A stretch of 64,000 nucleotides of DNA from Mycoplasma suis str. Illinois (GTDB lineage: Bacteria > Bacillota_I > Bacilli_A > Mycoplasmatales > Mycoplasmoidaceae): positions 496,001 through 560,000 of the forward strand of contig NC_015155.1 in the NCBI RefSeq assembly GCF_000179035.2, written 5' to 3'. Each line of letters begins with the position of its first letter. Within the stretch, counting starts at the first letter, position 1. The notes under the pieces were generated by a model. It was not told the DNA's origin, made no database searches, and was given only the letters and a program-made list of their open reading frames with translations. The translations under genes were made by a program, and so were the position numbers. Of this stretch, positions 1 through 8,644 are shown one piece after another.

Positions 1-312
1 TTTCACAAGTTGTCTTTTGGATATCTCCGTTATAGTAACTAAAGATGATTTCTTGCTTATTGTCTTTTGTTTTTTCTACTTTTAAAGCTTCTTCTGTTGA
101 ATGTGTATCACTTCCTTGTGAACTGCCTTGAGAATCTGTACCACTATGTGATTGAGCGGAATGAGAAGTATTTCCATTTCTAGAAACTAATGAACTAGAG
201 GTAGATGAAACGGGCTTTTCACTCAAGTGATAGCCCCCCCAGCAGCTATTCCGATTGAACTAACAACCACCAAGGAAACAGGAAATACCTTACCAATACT
301 CAATAAAGCCAT
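1..312 (-). CDS. Family A exported protein, phase-OFF by poly-G, cut by window edge
   Basis: Start ATG at 312. An export segment of about 25 residues (MALLSIGKVFPVSLVVVSSI then GIAAGG) leads directly into a G tract (C7 on plus, 234-240). With 7 Gs the frame ends after about 18 residues; with 8 Gs it would continue into a long Ser/Thr/His/Gln-rich tail running past position 1 (contains SEKPVSSTSSS and ends near DIQKTTCE). The tract therefore decides whether an exported tail is made. Function unknown. The C-terminus lies outside the window. Confidence 0.7.
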
Positions 313-525
313 ACCAAAAGAATTTTATATTTGGCTTATACTCTTTTTTCTCTAGTTCTTAAATTACTTAGACTTTTTATACATTTTTGCTTTGATTGAA
401 ATTAATTACTTTTCTGTAACTCCCCTCTCTTTAGCTCAGAAAGTCAACTTAATTTGACTTTCTTAATTATTTATTTCTTAAAGTAAAAGCTCTTTTTTTC
501 CTTAGCTTTTAACTAAAAACTAAAT

Positions 526-792
526 TTATTTGTTTTTTGTCTTTTTGAATCAAGATTTTCAGATTCTAGAAATTTCTTTCTTAATGGGATTATCTTTGTC
601 TAAACGTCAAGGTCTTCAGAAAAACTTAACACTTGTTCCTCATTCATAATTAACTGTTGAATTTTCTTCCGCTTCTTCTGAAATTTGTTCTTCTTTTTCT
701 GAAATTATTTGTTGATTACTATTTTCATAATTTTCTAAAACTTCAATATCTGTCAGATCTTTTTCTAAAGACAAAGAATCAGCATTACTCAT
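526..792 (-). CDS. Small acidic, Trp-containing hypothetical protein
   Basis: ATG at 792, stop TAA, 88 aa. The first 55 residues are rich in Glu, Asn and Ser with no export segment; the last 30 are basic and aromatic (WGTSVKFFWRPWRLDKD, then a Lys-rich end), with five Trp encoded by UGA. It sits between two family A genes and may be a family member that lost its anchor. Nothing indicates a function. Confidence 0.55.
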
Positions 793-864
793 TATTTCTG
801 AACATTATTTAATTATGATGTTTTTTGACATTTCTATAAAAGTTCTTAAAAACTAAAAATATTG

Positions 865-1008
865 TTATGCTGCCGCTGCGGGAGCTCCCGCTCCACTACA
901 AGAGCTTTGTTGACCATTTTCTGTTGCTGGAGGCTTACCAACCAATAAATAAGTTGTGCCTATAAATGTTCCTCCTATTAAGAGATAAAACAAAACCTTA
1001 AGCTTCAA
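865..1008 (-). CDS. 47-aa small membrane peptide
   Basis: TTG start (MKLKVLFYLLIGGTFIGTTY), one membrane segment at residues 4-24, then a short Pro/Gln/Ser tail ending SCSGAGAPAAA. The single Cys lies in the tail, so this is not a classical lipobox. It resembles a family A anchor with a minimal tail. It could be non-functional; length and frame are the only support. Confidence 0.5.
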   Translation of the reverse strand: MKLKVLFYLLIGGTFIGTTYLLVGKPPATENGQQSSCSGAGAPAAAA

Positions 1009-1173
1009 GATATTTTATAAGTAACTTTTTTAGTTACTTAAGGAAAAATAAAAAACATTAAGTTTTTCTTTTTATTTCAGAATTCTTATATTTTCTTTCT
1101 TCTTTAATAACTTTTAAAACTTTTGATAATTAAGTTTTACTTTGGTTAATTTTTGTAATTTTATTTCCTCCTT

Positions 1174-1272
1174 CTAAGGACTTCCTATTTCCATTTCAGA
1201 ATCTTCTTCATTTGATTCTTGTTTAGTTTTCTTCGCCTCTTAATCTGTTTTTAATTTAGTCAGAAAAGTCAA
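1174..1272 (-). pseudogene. Family A relic with deleted anchor core
   Basis: TTG at 1272 begins the family A signature M-T-F-L-T-K, but the hydrophobic core is missing and a TAA follows four codons later. Beyond it, in the same frame, is a typical charged tail (EAKKTKQESNEEDSE...) ending in TAG. Best read as an internally deleted family A gene. Confidence 0.45.
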
Positions 1273-1277
1273 AATGA

Positions 1278-1493
1278 CTAATTGACTTTTTTGGAATAAT
1301 CTATTTCAAATTTCAAAGTCATAACATATTTTCCTGAAGCTCCATTTTTATGTTCCTTAGGGAGATTTACTTTAACAAGAATATCTCCTTGGTTACTGGA
1401 ATTTTGTGTATTAGACACATAACCTCCAGTAACTATGGAAATACTAGATCCTGCTAATAACAATCCCATAAGTATTTTTGACAAAAGAGTCAA
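1278..1493 (-). CDS. Family A small exported protein
   Basis: 71 aa. Anchor MTLLSKILMGLLLAGSSISI, then GGYVSNTQNSS. Unlike its neighbours the tail is not low complexity: it has a beta-like stretch (ILVKVNLPKEH...YVMTLKFEIDY) that could be a small folded extracellular domain. No Cys. Function unknown. Confidence 0.65.
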   Translation of the reverse strand: MTLLSKILMGLLLAGSSISIVTGGYVSNTQNSSNQGDILVKVNLPKEHKNGASGKYVMTLKFEIDYSKKVN

Positions 1494-1656
1494 GCTAAAT
1501 TAACTAAAAGTATGAAAGTTCCAAATTTTCACTACATAAATAACCAAAAAACTATTTATCAATTTCCTTTCTTTCATATAGCTGTTGGCAGCTATAGCTG
1601 AATATTTTTTTAAAAAATTCTTACAAAAACTACAAATGGATTAATTGATAGGTTTT

Positions 1657-1857
1657 TTAGAAATAACTATTTCAAACGCCAAAATCATTACCTATTTCTC
1701 CCAATAAAGATTTATTTGCGTTGAGAGAATGATTTTCATTTTTTTCTTTTAAAGGTTTTGTATGTTGTTGATTATTAGATAAGTAACTAACAGAAACCGC
1801 AGAACTTCCGGCACCGACTGTCAAGATTCCAAACAAAATCTTTGTTAAGAATTTCAA
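1657..1857 (-). CDS. Family A small exported protein
   Basis: 66 aa reading through one UGA. Anchor MKFLTKILFGILTVGAGSSA, then a polar tail with NNQQHTKPLKEKNENHS and a C-terminal NDFGVWNSYF. Ends TAA. Without UGA=Trp it would stop eight codons early, so the aromatic C-terminus depends on the alternative code. Confidence 0.65.
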
Positions 1858-1867
1858 CTTAATTTTT

Positions 1868-2067
1868 CTAAATATCTAGTGAAGTAATTATTTTGTAAAG
1901 TTCTTCATTTAATTGCTTATTTCTCTCCTCTTCGGGAGAATTTTTTATATTAACTGTTCGTGAATTATATTTATTTAAGTTATCTCTCAATAAATATCCT
2001 CCTAAGATTACTGTTCCGGAAAGAAAGCTGTTACTCCGAGAAAAATCATCTTTGATAAGAAAGTCAT
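1868..2067 (-). pseudogene. Family A gene with frameshift inside the anchor
   Basis: ATG at 2067 (MTFLSKMIFLGV) runs into a stop after about 18 codons, while the adjoining frame encodes SFLSGTVILGGYLLRDN and an acidic/Asn-rich tail ending IITSLDI. One extra base near 2030 would join the two into a 66-aa protein. No homopolymer of note lies at the break, so this looks like decay rather than phase switching. Confidence 0.55.
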
Positions 2068-2170
2068 TTAAAAATTATTTTCTTTCTCCTGCTTTTAGGG
2101 TTAAAAGAATGCTTTTAACCCGAAAAATCAAGTTAACTAATGTCTAATTTTTCAAATAATTTTTTTCATA

Positions 2171-2398
2171 TTAGATAACTCCAGCTCAAGTTTCTGGACT
2201 GAAATATAATTCCTCCTTCATCATTTGTTCTTCATTTTTTTGACTTGGTTTTCCTTGACATTTAGTTTCTTTCTTTAATAATTCTTGAACAGAAACTTTA
2301 CTTTCTGTTTCCCCCAAAAATGAATAACCGATTCAGGCTACAGAACCTCCAGCCCCAAGAGTTAACAATCCAATCATTATCTTTGCTGGGAAAGTAAT
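2171..2398 (-). CDS. Family A exported protein, probable ATT start
   Basis: 75 aa. The family signature x-T-F-P-A-K begins at an ATT where paralogues have ATG/TTG; the first ATG is eight codons later inside the anchor. The tail is charged (ESKVSVQELLKKETKCQGKP) and ends SPETWAGVI with a UGA Trp. The start call rests on family alignment. A lost start codon is the alternative. Confidence 0.55.
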
Positions 2399-2459
2399 TT
2401 TACTTTTTAACTATTGGGGTAACCAGTATTTTAGTTAAAGCAGTAAAAACTGCTTTTTA

Positions 2460-2648
2460 CTAAATACCTAGAGAGTAAAGAGTATCATAAAAACTTTGAT
2501 CCATTTCTTTAACTTCCGGAATTTGTGTCTTTTTCTGCTCTTGATTAGAAAAAATATTGTCTTTAGCTACATATCCTCCAATAGCTACTAAAGCTCCACT
2601 AGAGCCCATAACCAACATTCCTGTCAATATTTTTGACAGGAATGTCAT
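2460..2648 (-). CDS. Family A small exported protein
   Basis: 62 aa. Anchor MTFLSKILTGMLVMGSSGAL, GGYVAKDNIF, then a polar tail ending QSFYDTLYSLGI. The F-Y-x-x-L-x-x-I/L end is shared with the next three upstream paralogues, so the C-terminus is under some constraint in this sub-cluster. Eight bases separate it from the next gene upstream. Confidence 0.7.
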   Translation of the reverse strand: MTFLSKILTGMLVMGSSGALVAIGGYVAKDNIFSNQEQKKTQIPEVKEMDQSFYDTLYSLGI

Positions 2649-2655
2649 TTATTTT

Positions 2656-2832
2656 TTAAAGATCTATTCCAGTAAGTTGTTCGTAAAATCCCTGATAAAC
2701 TTCTTTTCCATAAAAATCTTTTGACTTTTCTTCATGTCTTGAAAAATAATTGACTTTTAAGTAAGTTCCAGCTGCAACTGCACTAGAACTAATAGTAAGA
2801 ATTCCGATAAGAACTTTAGTCAATAAAGTCAC
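2656..2832 (-). CDS. Family A small exported protein, GTG start
   Basis: 58 aa, GTG start (MTLLTKVLIGILTISSSAVA). Tail YLKVNYFSRHEEKSKDFYGK and C-terminus QGFYEQLTGIDL, matching the F-Y-E-x-L ending of its neighbours. It lies 2 bases from the upstream gene, suggesting cotranscription. Confidence 0.65.
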   Translation of the reverse strand: MTLLTKVLIGILTISSSAVAAGTYLKVNYFSRHEEKSKDFYGKEVYQGFYEQLTGIDL

Positions 2833-2834
2833 AG

Positions 2835-3041
2835 CTAAAGACCTATAGACATCAAAGTCTCATAGAATCCATCATGATTATTTGCGGAATCAGAAGAACC
2901 ATTATTGTTTTGGTTCTTTGGATTTTCTTGAGTTTTAGAGATTCTAAAAGGATTTATTCCCGTTAAATAACTTCCTGCAATTACAGCTGAACTAGAACTA
3001 ATTCCTAAAACTCCAATAATGAATTTCGATAAGAAAGTCAT
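2835..3041 (-). CDS. Family A small exported protein
   Basis: 68 aa. Anchor MTFLSKFIIGVLGISSSSAV, then a strongly Asn/Ser-rich tail (QENPKNQNNNGSSDSANNHD) and C-terminus GFYETLMSIGL. It abuts the next upstream gene with no spacer. Confidence 0.7.
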   Translation of the reverse strand: MTFLSKFIIGVLGISSSSAVIAGSYLTGINPFRISKTQENPKNQNNNGSSDSANNHDGFYETLMSIGL

Positions 3042-3218
3042 TTAAAAGTCCATTGAAGTGACGATTCTATAAAAATCGTCATATTTTTTATATTCTTCAT
3101 CATTAACTTTTTTCTCTTCAGAAACTCTATTTTTAGGAAAAATTCCAGTAGCAACTACTGCAGCTCCAGAAGCTCCCACTAACATCGCACAAACAAGACC
3201 TTTAATTCAAAAACTCAA
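3042..3218 (-). CDS. Family A small exported protein, TTG start
   Basis: 58 aa, TTG start; MSFWIKGLVCAMLVGASGAA with Trp4 encoded by UGA, a recurring feature of family A anchors (M-x-F-W-x-K-G). Tail is Lys/Glu/Tyr-rich and ends DDFYRIVTSMDF, again the F-Y ending. Function unknown. Confidence 0.65.
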
Positions 3219-3329
3219 TATCTACCTAATTAATGTATTGATTCTTTATTTTCGGAATAATTCTTTTTTTAAGTGATTATTTAACTAAATAGATTCCCGA
3301 AAATACTTTTTTAGGCACCTTCAATTCAA

Positions 3330-3557
3330 TTAGCAATAAGTTGTGGCTCTAGTAAAAGTATTTCCATTCCATCAATCAATCTTTGTTGAACATCACTTTT
3401 GTGATTGTTTCTGGCTGTTTGTTGGGGTGGTACTAGAAATTTGATTTCCCTTATTTTTCTCTCCCAAATAATTACTAAAAACATAACCTCCAGTTACGGC
3501 ACTTCCAGAACCAATCATTATTCCTAAAGTCAAAAGTCCCTTCATTAAAGAAGTCAA
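3330..3557 (-). CDS. Family A exported protein with Cys/Trp C-terminus
   Basis: 75 aa, TTG start, anchor MTSLMKGLLTLGIMIGSGSA, then GGYVFSNYLGEKNKG. The C-terminal 20 residues (KWCSTKIDWWNGNTFTRATT, then YC) carry two Cys and three Trp, two of them UGA. The two upstream genes at 3572 and 4310 share a W-C-x-T-K-x...C-F ending, so this is a sub-group with a possible disulfide loop. Confidence 0.65.
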
Positions 3558-3571
3558 TTTATTTAATTACC

Positions 3572-3844
3572 TTATTTTTCTAAAGGAAAACATTTAGTTG
3601 TTGATTTTTTAGTGAAATATTTTCCTTTAAGTCTTACAGTCTTCGTATAACATCATTCTTTAGCTTCTTGACTTGAAGTCCCCTGCTGGGAACTGTGATT
3701 ATTGGAGTCAGTGGAGCTTGAGCCACCATTTTCTGTTCTCTGACTTAATCCTGAAGAATTATTTAAGTAATAATTTCCAACTACAGCCCCTCCAGAAAGT
3801 CCAATTACCAAAAAACTAATAATTCCTTTAGCTAATAAATTCAT
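3572..3844 (-). CDS. Family A exported protein with Cys-loop C-terminus
   Basis: 90 aa with one UGA. Anchor to residue 24, GGAVVGNYYLNN, then a Ser/Asn/Gln-rich linker and a basic C-terminal module EWCYTKTVRLKGKYFTKKST ending KCFPLEK. The two Cys bracket a basic beta-like stretch, as in the gene at 4310. Function unknown; surface exposure is inferred from the anchor. Confidence 0.65.
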
Positions 3845-3942
3845 TGTCTATTTAGTTAATGTCTTGAATTAATAATTTTGGAATAAATTTTCTTCATTTC
3901 CCATAAAGAATCTAAAGATTCTTTATTGTAGTGGACATTTCC

Positions 3943-4296
3943 TTATGATTGTTTAGATGTTACTGGAGAACCGGAAATTGAAGAAAGAGATTCTCTACTA
4001 ATGTCAGTTGATGAGATATTTCCAGAACCACTATTTCCGCCACTTGAATTTTCTTGTTGTTCTTTCCCTTTACTAGACTTCTCTGCGGCATGTTCATTAC
4101 TGTTTCTGTTTCTGTCGGAATCCCCTTTACTTGCATCTTGAATGACCGTTTCAGCTTCAACACCAGAATTGGAATTTTCTCCTATTCTTTTATTGCCAAG
4201 TCCTAATTGCTCTTTGAAAAAATAACTTCCAGTTACTACTCCACCAGATCCAACTAATAATCCTAAAGTAAGAAGTCCTTTGAGAAAGATAGTCAA
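3943..4296 (-). CDS. Family A exported protein, long Ser/Asn tail
   Basis: 117 aa. Anchor MTIFLKGLLTLGLLVGSGGV, then almost 90 residues of Ser/Gly/Asn/Glu low-complexity sequence (KSSKGKEQQENSSGGNSGSG) ending SPVTSKQS. No Cys or Trp in the tail, so probably a disordered, surface-exposed brush. Confidence 0.7.
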   Translation of the reverse strand: MTIFLKGLLTLGLLVGSGGVVTGSYFFKEQLGLGNKRIGENSNSGVEAETVIQDASKGDSDRNRNSNEHAAEKSSKGKEQQENSSGGNSGSGNISSTDISRESLSSISGSPVTSKQS

Positions 4297-4309
4297 ATTA
4301 ACCTAACTT

Positions 4310-4558
4310 CTAAAAACAATACTTAGTTATTTTTTCATAGTGATACTTTCCTTTTCACTTAACTTTTGTTCAGCATCTCCCTTCTCTTTCTTCCTTAGTC
4401 ATAAGAGCATCAGAATTCTCAAAATTAGATCTTTCTTGTTCTTGATTCCTATTTTTAGTATTTGTTCCTCCCTTAACTAAATAATTACTTCCGACTACTG
4501 CGCCGCCAGAACCAATTATTGCCATTGCAAAAATAAGTCCTTTAACTCAGGCAGCCAT
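4310..4558 (-). CDS. Family A exported protein with Cys-loop C-terminus
   Basis: 82 aa. MAAWVKGLIFAMAIIGSGGA (Trp4 is UGA), polar linker, then GRCWTKVKWKGKYHYEKITK ending YCF. It closely parallels the C-terminal module of the gene at 3572 (C-x-T-K-x-x...K-G-K-Y...K-C-F), which argues that this 25-residue end is a real folded unit. Confidence 0.68.
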
Positions 4559-4617
4559 AACTAGCTAATTGATTTGAAAAACTTTCCCTGCAGGACCTCC
4601 TCCCTTTTACTAGAGAT

Positions 4618-5079
4618 CTAAAAATATGATCAAATATCGAAATTTAGATTCTGCAGTCAATCTCTATTTTCTTCATTTGTTTGAGTTATTGTCTTTGATT
4701 GTTCATTTTCTGATGTTTGTCTATTTCCGGACTCTTGAACCTTTAAATTTTCATCAGAAGAATCTACTCTAGTAGTTTTTGAAGAAGTATTTAGAGAGCT
4801 ATCAGAATGTTCTTGATTTTCTTCTAAATCATTTTTAACTTGTTGTGAAGAGACGGAAGAAACAACTGAACTCTCTTCACCTATTTTTTGATCTTGACTT
4901 ACGGAATTACCTTCCCCCAATTCTTGGCCACTTTCAGGAACATTTCTAGAATGTTCCTGATCTGATGTGCTATTTACTTCTTTATTACTTAATTCCTTTA
5001 AATAACCTCCACTAACTACTGCCCCTCCAGTACTAACAACTACTAAACCAGTTAATAGAGCTTTAACTCAAATAGTCAT
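4618..5079 (-). CDS. Family A exported protein, long Ser/Glu/Gln tail
   Basis: 153 aa, the longest in this cluster. Anchor MTIWVKALLTGLVVVSTGGA with UGA Trp4, then about 110 residues of Ser/Glu/Gln/Asn/Val sequence, ending RDWLQNLNFDIWSYF. The aromatic C-terminus after an in-frame UGA would be missed under the standard code. Confidence 0.68.
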
Positions 5080-5090
5080 TTATTTAAAGG

Positions 5091-5501
5091 CTAGAAAGAT
5101 GTTCAAGTATCGTAATCTCTTTCTGGAGAACTATCTGTTGTAGCGGAAAAACCAGATCTCTCGGCATTTGAATTAGGTGTTGTTTCTCGCGAAGGACTAG
5201 CCTCAGAATTATTTCCTGACTCCGAACTTCTTACAGCTGTATCTTGAGTATTATCTCCTTGGCCCAAAGAAGCTTCTGTAACATTCGATGAACTTGCATC
5301 TCTATTAGTTCCGAATGATGATCCTTCCTCAGGACTTTTAGTAGTTGCGGAAGTTCCCGTTTCACCATTATTTTCGGGTTGTTGAATGTTGGGAGCTTGA
5401 TCTTTTTTATTTAAGTTACTTAAATAATTTCCTCCCAATACAACTCCGCCAGAAGCTCCTAACACTAAAAATCCAAGAATACCTTTAACTAGAATTGTCA
5501 T
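5091..5501 (-). CDS. Family A exported protein, Ser/Thr/Glu tail
   Basis: 136 aa. Anchor MTILVKGILGFLVLGASGGV, GGNYLSNLNKK, then a tail dominated by Ser, Thr, Glu and Asn, ending RDYDTWTSF with a UGA Trp. Spacing to the next upstream gene is 32 bases. Confidence 0.68.
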
Positions 5502-5533
5502 CTAAATTTCTTGACAATTCATGAGAACTAGAA

Positions 5534-5755
5534 CTAAAAAGAAACCAAATCTTTTAGTGAAACTATTTGTTTTTCAATTTCTGAAATTCTTTCCTCACTT
5601 GAACTTTTTCCCATAATACTTTTCTTTGAACTTTCTTTAGAAGCTGTCTTTACCTCTCTTCCATTAAATATTGAGTCACGGAACAAATAAGTAGTTGTTC
5701 CGCCAACTCCAAGAGTTGTTACTCCCAACAATACTGTCTTAATTAAAAGAGTCAT
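5534..5755 (-). CDS. Family A exported protein with short helical tail
   Basis: 73 aa. Anchor MTLLIKTVLLGVTTLGVGGT, YLFRDSIFNG, then a Lys/Ser-rich linker and a helical C-terminus SEERISEIEKQIVSLKDLVS. The last 20 residues have heptad-like hydrophobics, unlike the disordered tails around it. Confidence 0.65.
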   Translation of the reverse strand: MTLLIKTVLLGVTTLGVGGTTTYLFRDSIFNGREVKTASKESSKKSIMGKSSSEERISEIEKQIVSLKDLVSF

Positions 5756-5764
5756 TCTAAATGA

Positions 5765-6163
5765 CTAAAGAGAGAATCAAAAATCTTCATATGTGTTATT
5801 TCCCATCTCTACTCTTCCTTTAGATTCTTTTTCAATAGAAGTGGAAATATTTCCTTCTTGAAGGGATTGGGCTTGAACTTCAACTTTTGAGGAATCAGAA
5901 CCATTTTCTGAAGTCTCTTCACTTTCTTGGGTGTGTTTTTCAGAATTTGTCTGCCCCCTGCCTTCTTGATTATCCCCTTGTAACTCCTGATTTCCCTTTT
6001 CGGAATGAGAAGCAGAGATTGAACCTCCTTCTACATCACTATCGGAATTATTAACTAATTCTTTGCTTTGATTCGGAGAATTAATCATTAAATATCCTCC
6101 AGCAATACCTGCAGAACTTATTACAGTAAGGCCAAAAAGTAAGGGCTTAATTCAGAAGGCCAT
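5765..6163 (-). CDS. Family A exported protein, long Ser/Glu/Gln tail
   Basis: 132 aa. MAFWIKPLLFGLTVISSAGI (UGA Trp4), GGYLMINSPNQ, then about 95 low-complexity residues, ending YEDFWFSL with UGA Trp. The D-F-W-F end recurs in the gene at 6180. Confidence 0.68.
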
Positions 6164-6179
6164 AACTACTTAATGTTGT

Positions 6180-6530
6180 CTAAAGGTGAAATCAAAAGTC
6201 TTCTTGACTAGTTTGATCGGAATTTACTTGTCCGGAGGAAATTCCTCTTGAATCTAAGGAATCACTTCTAGTTGAATCGTTCCCATCTCTACTTGTTATT
6301 TGAGAATCACGATTTTCATGCGAATTATTTTCCAAATCTCTATTTTGTTGTTCATCCCCGCTACCTGCATCTTGAGAGCCTCTATCTCCCCCTGAACTAG
6401 AGATTGATTCCCCTAAATTTTTAGAACTTACACCATTTCTAATACTTTGTAAATATCCACTACCAATCAAAGCCCCACCAGCACTAACTGCTGCAAATCC
6501 AAGAAGTAAAGACTTAACTAAAACTGTCAA
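6180..6530 (-). CDS. Family A exported protein, Ser/Asn/Asp tail
   Basis: 116 aa, TTG start. Anchor MTVLVKSLLLGFAAVSAGGA, GSGYLQSIRNG, then a Ser/Gly/Asp/Arg/Asn tail ending SQEDFWFHL. It shares the D-F-W-F end with the gene at 5765. No Cys. Confidence 0.68.
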
Positions 6531-6539
6531 ATTATTTAA

Positions 6540-6962
6540 CTAAAGAGAAAATAAGAAATCAAATTCTCCCGATGGATATGGATCCTTGTCTTCATTTCCT
6601 CCTTGGGAACTTGTAGTATTCCCTAATTGTCGAACATTGGTATTGCGAGATCTGGAAGATTGTGATTCCGAATCAGTTCCTTGATTGTGAACTTCAGAAT
6701 TTGAACTTAAAGAACTAGATTGTAATGAAGAAGAAATTGGTGAAGATCCTTCGCTCCCTTTTTGCTCTTGAGTTCCTGTCCCTGAACTATTTTGATTTGA
6801 GTGATTATCAGCTGTCTGTCCCGCCTCACTACTTTCTACTCCTAAAGATGTAGGTGTCTCGGGAATATTAACTGAAGGATTAATTACCAAATAACTTCCC
6901 GCAACCCCACCAGCACTAAAAAGTGTTAACGCACTAACTAAACCTTTAACTCAGAAAGTCAT
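6540..6962 (-). CDS. Family A exported protein, Ser/Gln/Gly tail
   Basis: 140 aa. MTFWVKGLVSALTLFSAGGV (UGA Trp4), then VINPSVNIPETPTS and about 90 residues rich in Ser, Gln, Asn and Gly, ending SGEFDFLFSL. It is the last of the long-tailed run; the upstream gene at 7051 changes to family B. Confidence 0.7.
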
Positions 6963-7050
6963 TCTTAAACTCCCTTAATTGAAGAAACTAAGGATTTTTA
7001 GATCCTTGTTTCCCGAAACATGTTATTAAATCACTTCTTTAATGAACTTT

Positions 7051-7781
7051 TTATTTTCAAATGATTTCTATTTTCTCTTTTCCCTGCAATTCTGTAACTC
7101 TACAAAAATCTCTTAATTTCCCAATTCCTCCTTCCTTAGATCTGTTGTACCAATCTACTCCATCAAAAGCTCCATAATTCGAAAATCAATCACTTAACAT
7201 TTCCTCTACCTTTTCAGTTTTTCCCTTAACTCATAATTCAAGTCTTCCGCTTCTTTCAGAACTTATAGCTTTTTGAGCTCATTCGGTATTACACATACCT
7301 TTTATTTCTCTATTACCTTCAAGTCTCTCGCAATTCCTAGAAATATTTCCATTACTTTTAGAAGAGTCAGTTGAAATGTATTCTCATAATATTTCTCCTT
7401 CATTTGGAGAAATAATTTCTTCTCCGAACTCTAAATAATCTTCATTATGTTGTTGATTAGTTGGATCTAATGATTGTTGAGGTCTCTCTTCCTCTGGAGA
7501 AATAACTTTCTCTTGTTTTTCTTGCGGATTCTGTAAAGAAACTTCAGGAGAATCTTGTCGAATAATTAATTCTGCTTCTTGTCTCGGAAGCTCTTGTTGA
7601 TTTTCTTGAATATTGTCATCTATTTTTTGTCCAGAATCTCCGGTATTTACCGGAGTATTCTTTTCTTTTAAGTTTTCATTATTTTTTCAAAGACCTAACG
7701 AATGCCCCCCCCCCCAGCAATTCCTCCACTAACTGAAGCTACTGAAAAGAAAGATAAAAGTAATCCTTTTAACTTGGTCAC
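7051..7781 (-). CDS. Family B exported protein, phase-OFF by poly-G (C11)
   Basis: GTG start at 7781. Export segment to residue 26, then an 11-G tract (plus 7705-7715) encoding the Gly run. With 11 Gs the frame stops three codons later; 12 or 9 would join it to a 215-residue remainder. That remainder has a Gln/Glu/Pro-rich linker of about 100 residues and a family B domain: ILWEYIST, CERLEG, MCNTEWAQKA, LELWVKGK, then FCRVTELQGK. Length 731 bp, one base short of a whole number of codons, which fits a single missing G. Function unknown; probably a surface antigen. Confidence 0.72.
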
Positions 7782-7871
7782 CTAATTAAACTTTTTTAAG
7801 TTTTTCGAAAGTTTCTCTTTATTATACATTCTTTTTTAAAAAAATGAATGACCACTCTTTAAAGCTTTTAA

Positions 7872-8066
7872 CTAAAGACCTCAACTGTTTTCTTCACAAG
7901 CCACAAATCTCTTCCCAACTCTAGAGGGAGAGAAGTCATCTTCTTCTCCACCTAATTTTTTAATTGCACTAATTATTGATTCTTTGAATACGTATCCTCC
8001 AGTTGCTGCTGTTCCAGCTCCAACTAATAAAGATCCATAAAGAAGTCCTTTTAATCAAAAAGCCAT
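7872..8066 (-). CDS. Family A small exported protein
   Basis: 64 aa. MAFWLKGLLYGSLLVGAGTA (UGA Trp4), GGYVFKESIISAIKKLG, an acidic patch EEDDFSPS, then GKRFVACEENSWGL. The S-W-G-L end with UGA Trp is shared by the two downstream paralogues at 8079 and 8284. Confidence 0.65.
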
Positions 8067-8078
8067 ACCTTTATTTAC

Positions 8079-8274
8079 TTAAAGTCCTCAACTTTCATAT
8101 GGATTAGGTTGATATCTAGTTTTTGCTCTCGCAGAAGAAAACTCAGGCTCTTCTTCCAAAGATTTCTTTAAAAATTTTTTTAAAGAAATCTTTAAATATA
8201 TATCCTCCTGTAACAATTCCTCCCGAACCAATTAAAGCTGTACCAAATAGAATGCCTTTCAATAAGAAAGTCAT
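8079..8274 (-). pseudogene. Family A gene with +1 in an A/T-rich run
   Basis: ATG at 8274, MTFLLKGILFGTALIGSGGI and GGYIFKDFFKKIFK. The frame then leaves the family tail; the adjoining frame gives SLEEEPEFSSARAKTRY and ends YESWGL like its neighbours. Removing one A around 8180 restores a 64-aa protein. Slippage, decay and sequencing error cannot be told apart here. Confidence 0.5.
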
Positions 8275-8283
8275 TATATTTTT

Positions 8284-8454
8284 CTATAAACCTCAATTAT
8301 TTTCTGGATTTATATTGTCTATTTTCTCTTGAACTCCCTTAGATTTTCGAAATATTTTTGACAAGTTATCTCTAAAAATATAACCTCCAGCCATTACTCC
8401 TCCAGATCCTACTAAAAGTATTCCAGAAAGAATACCTTTAAGTAAGAAAGACAA
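8284..8454 (-). CDS. Family A small exported protein, TTG start
   Basis: 56 aa. MSFLLKGILSGILLVGSGGV, GGYIFRDNLSKIFRKSKG, ending INPENNWGL with UGA Trp. It is intact and closely related to the two genes just upstream, forming a three-gene sub-cluster with the W-G-L ending. Confidence 0.65.
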
Positions 8455-8459
8455 TTTTC

Positions 8460-8630
8460 TTAGTTAGTCCCTGAAAGGGACTTAACAAAAACTTTTGCAT
8501 TATTTAATAAATTACTAAATTTTTCGGCAAAAGCCGAAAAACTTTTATTCTTTAAATTTGTTCTATTTTGATAATTTGTATGTTGAATTCCCCCCCCGCT
8601 AACAAAAAATTCAACTGACATAAAAAACAT
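8460..8630 (-). CDS. 56-aa ORF with in-frame poly-G tract and internal hairpins
   Basis: ATG at 8630, MFFMSVEFFVSGGGIQHTNY, crossing a C8 tract (8590-8597) in frame, then reading through both hairpins at 8521-8540 and 8466-8482. Coding through two terminator-like hairpins is odd, so this may instead be a non-coding leader or terminator region carrying a poly-G tract, or the fossil N-terminus of a larger switch gene. It is one of two such tiny ORFs (compare 14094-14192). Confidence 0.35.
   Translation of the reverse strand: MFFMSVEFFVSGGGIQHTNYQNRTNLKNKSFSAFAEKFSNLLNNAKVFVKSLSGTN
8466..8482. terminator. Hairpin AGTCCCT-GAA-AGGGACT
   Basis: Perfect 7-bp stem with a 3-base loop just upstream (minus sense) of the gene ending at 8284. 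Terminator-like, but the T-run is poor on both strands. Confidence 0.4.
8521..8540. terminator. Perfect 8-bp hairpin TTTTCGGC/GCCGAAAA
   Basis: Perfect inverted repeat with an AAAA loop, GC-rich in the stem core and flanked by A/T. It looks like an intrinsic terminator in either direction and lies downstream of the exported gene at 8645-8926 on minus. Confidence 0.5.
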
Positions 8631-8644
8631 ATGAACTAGTTTAA

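Noticed and set aside
1-312. Lipoprotein signal peptides (lipobox Cys) in families A and B
   Set aside because: The hydrophobic segments end in Gly/Ser-rich motifs without a Cys at the expected place, so I call them export/anchor segments rather than lipoproteins.
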